In this document: in pieces, positions 62,845 to 64,000 of the stretch
How positions within the stretch are numbered: position 1 is the stretch's first letter
Layout of the letters: each line of letters opens with the position of its first letter
Origin: Rhodocytophaga aerolata
GTDB lineage: Bacteria; Bacteroidota; Bacteroidia; Cytophagales; 172606-1
DNA: 64,000 nt
Assembly: GCF_030503435.1 (NCBI RefSeq)
Contig: NZ_JAUKPO010000023.1
Location: forward strand, 1 to 64,000
Direction: 5' to 3'
The notes under the pieces: generated by a model
Databases searched by the model: none
The model's input: the letters and a program-made list of their open reading frames with translations, nothing else
What the model was told of the DNA's origin: nothing
Translations under genes and position numbers: made by a program

Positions 62845-63219
62845 TTACCTTGTAAATTCAACTACCTGGGCACTCACCGTTATAGTTCTTCTGACAAAGA
62901 ATGGGGCAAAACCACCCAAGTGTTCCTCTGTCGTCACGTTGATGATGGCTTTGGAACCACTGAGCAAGTTGGCTTTCTTCATCATCGTTGCATACGCATT
63001 TTCGTACAATTGCCTTTTGTTCATACCTCCAATTGCCAATACATAAGACACTTCCGAACTTCCGCTTACCTGATCAATTACTTTGAAGTTGTTTGCACTT
63101 AAGTGTACTTCAGTGGCGTTTTGATTGTGGTTAGTAACAAGGGCGGTGCCGATGCCACATGAACTAAGAAATGCCGCGAGCAATAACAACACGGAATAAC
63201 TGCCGGTCTTTTTCATCAT
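62845..63219 (-). CDS. small lipoprotein, DUF6567-like
   Basis: The 124 residues have a lipoprotein signal (LLLLAAFLSSC, Cys about 21). An alpha/beta domain follows (ATEVHLSANNFKVIDQVSGSSEVSYVLAIGG, RQLYENAYATMMKKANLLSGSKAIINVTTEEHLGG, RRTITVSAQVVEF), of the type found in small Bacteroidota lipoproteins. Function unknown. It appears complete. Confidence 0.75.
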   Translation of the reverse strand: MMKKTGSYSVLLLLAAFLSSCGIGTALVTNHNQNATEVHLSANNFKVIDQVSGSSEVSYVLAIGGMNKRQLYENAYATMMKKANLLSGSKAIINVTTEEHLGGFAPFFVRRTITVSAQVVEFTR

Positions 63220-63245
63220 AGTGATTATTTGTTGTGATATATGTA

Positions 63246-63330
63246 TTAAAACTTAAATCTGAAAGGCAGGCCCGGCTCACCGGACAGAAAGTGGCCGCGA
63301 GGGAAGGTTCTATAAAAACCTATTCTTGAG
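63246..63330 (-). pseudogene. C-terminal remnant of a third paralogue of the 60314 protein
   Basis: About 26 codons before the stop at 63246 read VFIEPSLAATFC and AGLPFRFKF. They correspond to the C-terminal RFFVEPSLGVAG region and the terminal aromatic strand of the 60314 and 63398 proteins, with the middle missing. No start is present. It suggests a tandem array that has lost a member. Confidence 0.55.
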
Positions 63331-63397
63331 AGTAGGAAGCTGCGGTTGGGAGTTTTATTAGGTTGAAAGGTATCCGGTTAACTTCTCGAGGAGGGTG

Positions 63398-64000
63398 CTA
63401 AAAGTTAAACCCAAAATCAAACCCAGGTTGAATAAAGTAGGTAGGCCATTTTTGTTCTACTGCTTTAAAAGATTGTGGAACATTCGTTCTTACAGGCCAA
63501 GAACTAATTCCAATAGCTGGTTCAAAAAAGAACCGGTTTTTAAAAAACGTAAACTGGTAACCCAAATAGAAGTCCAGATATAACGTGTATCCATTTCCAA
63601 TCTTTTTATTATCCTCATCCAGATATTTTTCAAAAGCATTCAACGCCTGAACGGATGTATAAACTCCTTTCCACCAAAACCGCTGGTATCCTACTGTAGG
63701 TGCAAGTATGCGTGCATGTCCGGGATAGTTTTCTCCCGGTGCATCAAATGAGGATGATCCAAAAGGGATACCTATAGGCCAGGAATAAATGGATCTTTTG
63801 AATCTAAAGGAAACAACATCTTTAGGGGTTATCCTGTATCCAACATTTAATTGTACATACTCAGGATTGTTTGTTTTATCTAAATTACCCAATAAATATA
63901 GCGTGCTGCCAACGAACCACCGTTTATAAGTACTGTCTTGTTTGGCATCTTGAGCTTTAACTTGTAATGCGCTTGCCATCAGTAAGGTCAAGGCGACTAA
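63398..64000 (-). CDS. exported beta-rich protein, paralogue of 60314 (5' end outside window)
   Basis: The frame is open to the window edge, and its signal peptide (LVALTLLMASALQVKAQ) continues beyond it, so the true start is outside. It shares with the 60314 protein TYKRWFVGSTLYLLGNLDKTN, QLNVGYRITPKDVVSFRF, YQRFWWKGVYTSVQA, RFFFEPAIGI and the end FDFGFNF. The mature part is about 180 residues and otherwise intact. Function unknown. Confidence 0.75.
   Translation of the reverse strand, partial: LVALTLLMASALQVKAQDAKQDSTYKRWFVGSTLYLLGNLDKTNNPEYVQLNVGYRITPKDVVSFRFKRSIYSWPIGIPFGSSSFDAPGENYPGHARILAPTVGYQRFWWKGVYTSVQALNAFEKYLDEDNKKIGNGYTLYLDFYLGYQFTFFKNRFFFEPAIGISSWPVRTNVPQSFKAVEQKWPTYFIQPGFDFGFNF

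Noticed and set aside
1-64000. CRISPR array, prophage, tRNA or rRNA genes
   Set aside because: No regularly spaced repeat-spacer array, phage structural or integrase gene, or recognisable RNA gene was seen on either strand. The only regular repeats are the 11-bp operator arrays.

Overview
The window looks like chromosome of a Bacteroidota, most likely a Cytophagales (Rhodocytophaga-like) bacterium; the taxon is inferred, not searched. The evidence is gene content: type IX secretion C-terminal domains of both types, a 7TMR-DISM histidine kinase, CarboxypepD-reg/TlpA envelope proteins, a FISUMP lipoprotein, DUF2490, IS1182-type transposases, and promoters with the Bacteroidota -7 element TAnnTTTG. 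No rRNA, tRNA, CRISPR or phage genes were seen.

Layout. 0-9.4 kb: a beta-propeller lipoprotein, an apiosidase-like glycoside hydrolase, an esterase, a TlpA-like thioredoxin and a large-subunit catalase. 10-39 kb: a stress and ion-homeostasis region with two paralogous OmpR-type two-component systems, K+ transport genes (CvrA-like, TrkH), a CPA1 antiporter, a membrane desaturase, periplasmic carbonic anhydrase, a prohibitin-like lipoprotein, a TerB-like protein and many small secreted or membrane proteins. 39-47 kb: a disrupted usp gene, a LuxR/7TMR two-component pair, a cupin, a FISUMP lipoprotein and an F420-reductase-like enzyme. 47-55 kb: two IS1182-like elements around type IX-secreted proteins. 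55-64 kb: SRPBCC, PAF-acetylhydrolase-like and MDR enzymes, small lipoproteins and paralogous outer-membrane-type proteins, with several gene remnants.

Main discovery candidate. Eight sites between 10.5 and 39.2 kb share one architecture. Read toward the target gene, each is four 6-bp half-sites (TTCTAA or TTTTAA, with variants) repeated at exactly 11-bp intervals. A -7-like element (best form TACCTTTG or TATGTTTG) starts exactly 50 bp, or one repeat more (61 bp), after the first base of the array. This is how PhoB/OmpR-family activators are arranged. The two response regulators encoded here (14218-14901 and 36640-37323) are the obvious candidate binders. The sites define a putative regulon: a small protein (10450), a CDF-like membrane protein (12689), the desaturase operon, the 30362 and 31605 operons, carbonic anhydrase, the 39014-antiporter-regulator operon, and an orphan rightward promoter at 39.2 kb. 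In three cases the array contains the TTC-TAA (Phe-stop) end of the preceding gene.

Several genes in or next to this region are broken: a K+ channel with two in-frame stops, MscS with an internal deletion, DUF2490 with one in-frame stop, and usp cut by a repeat. The region may therefore be decaying or recently rearranged. A second novelty is a pair of 40-residue single-span membrane proteins (24325 and 40208), half identical to each other with synonymous differences.
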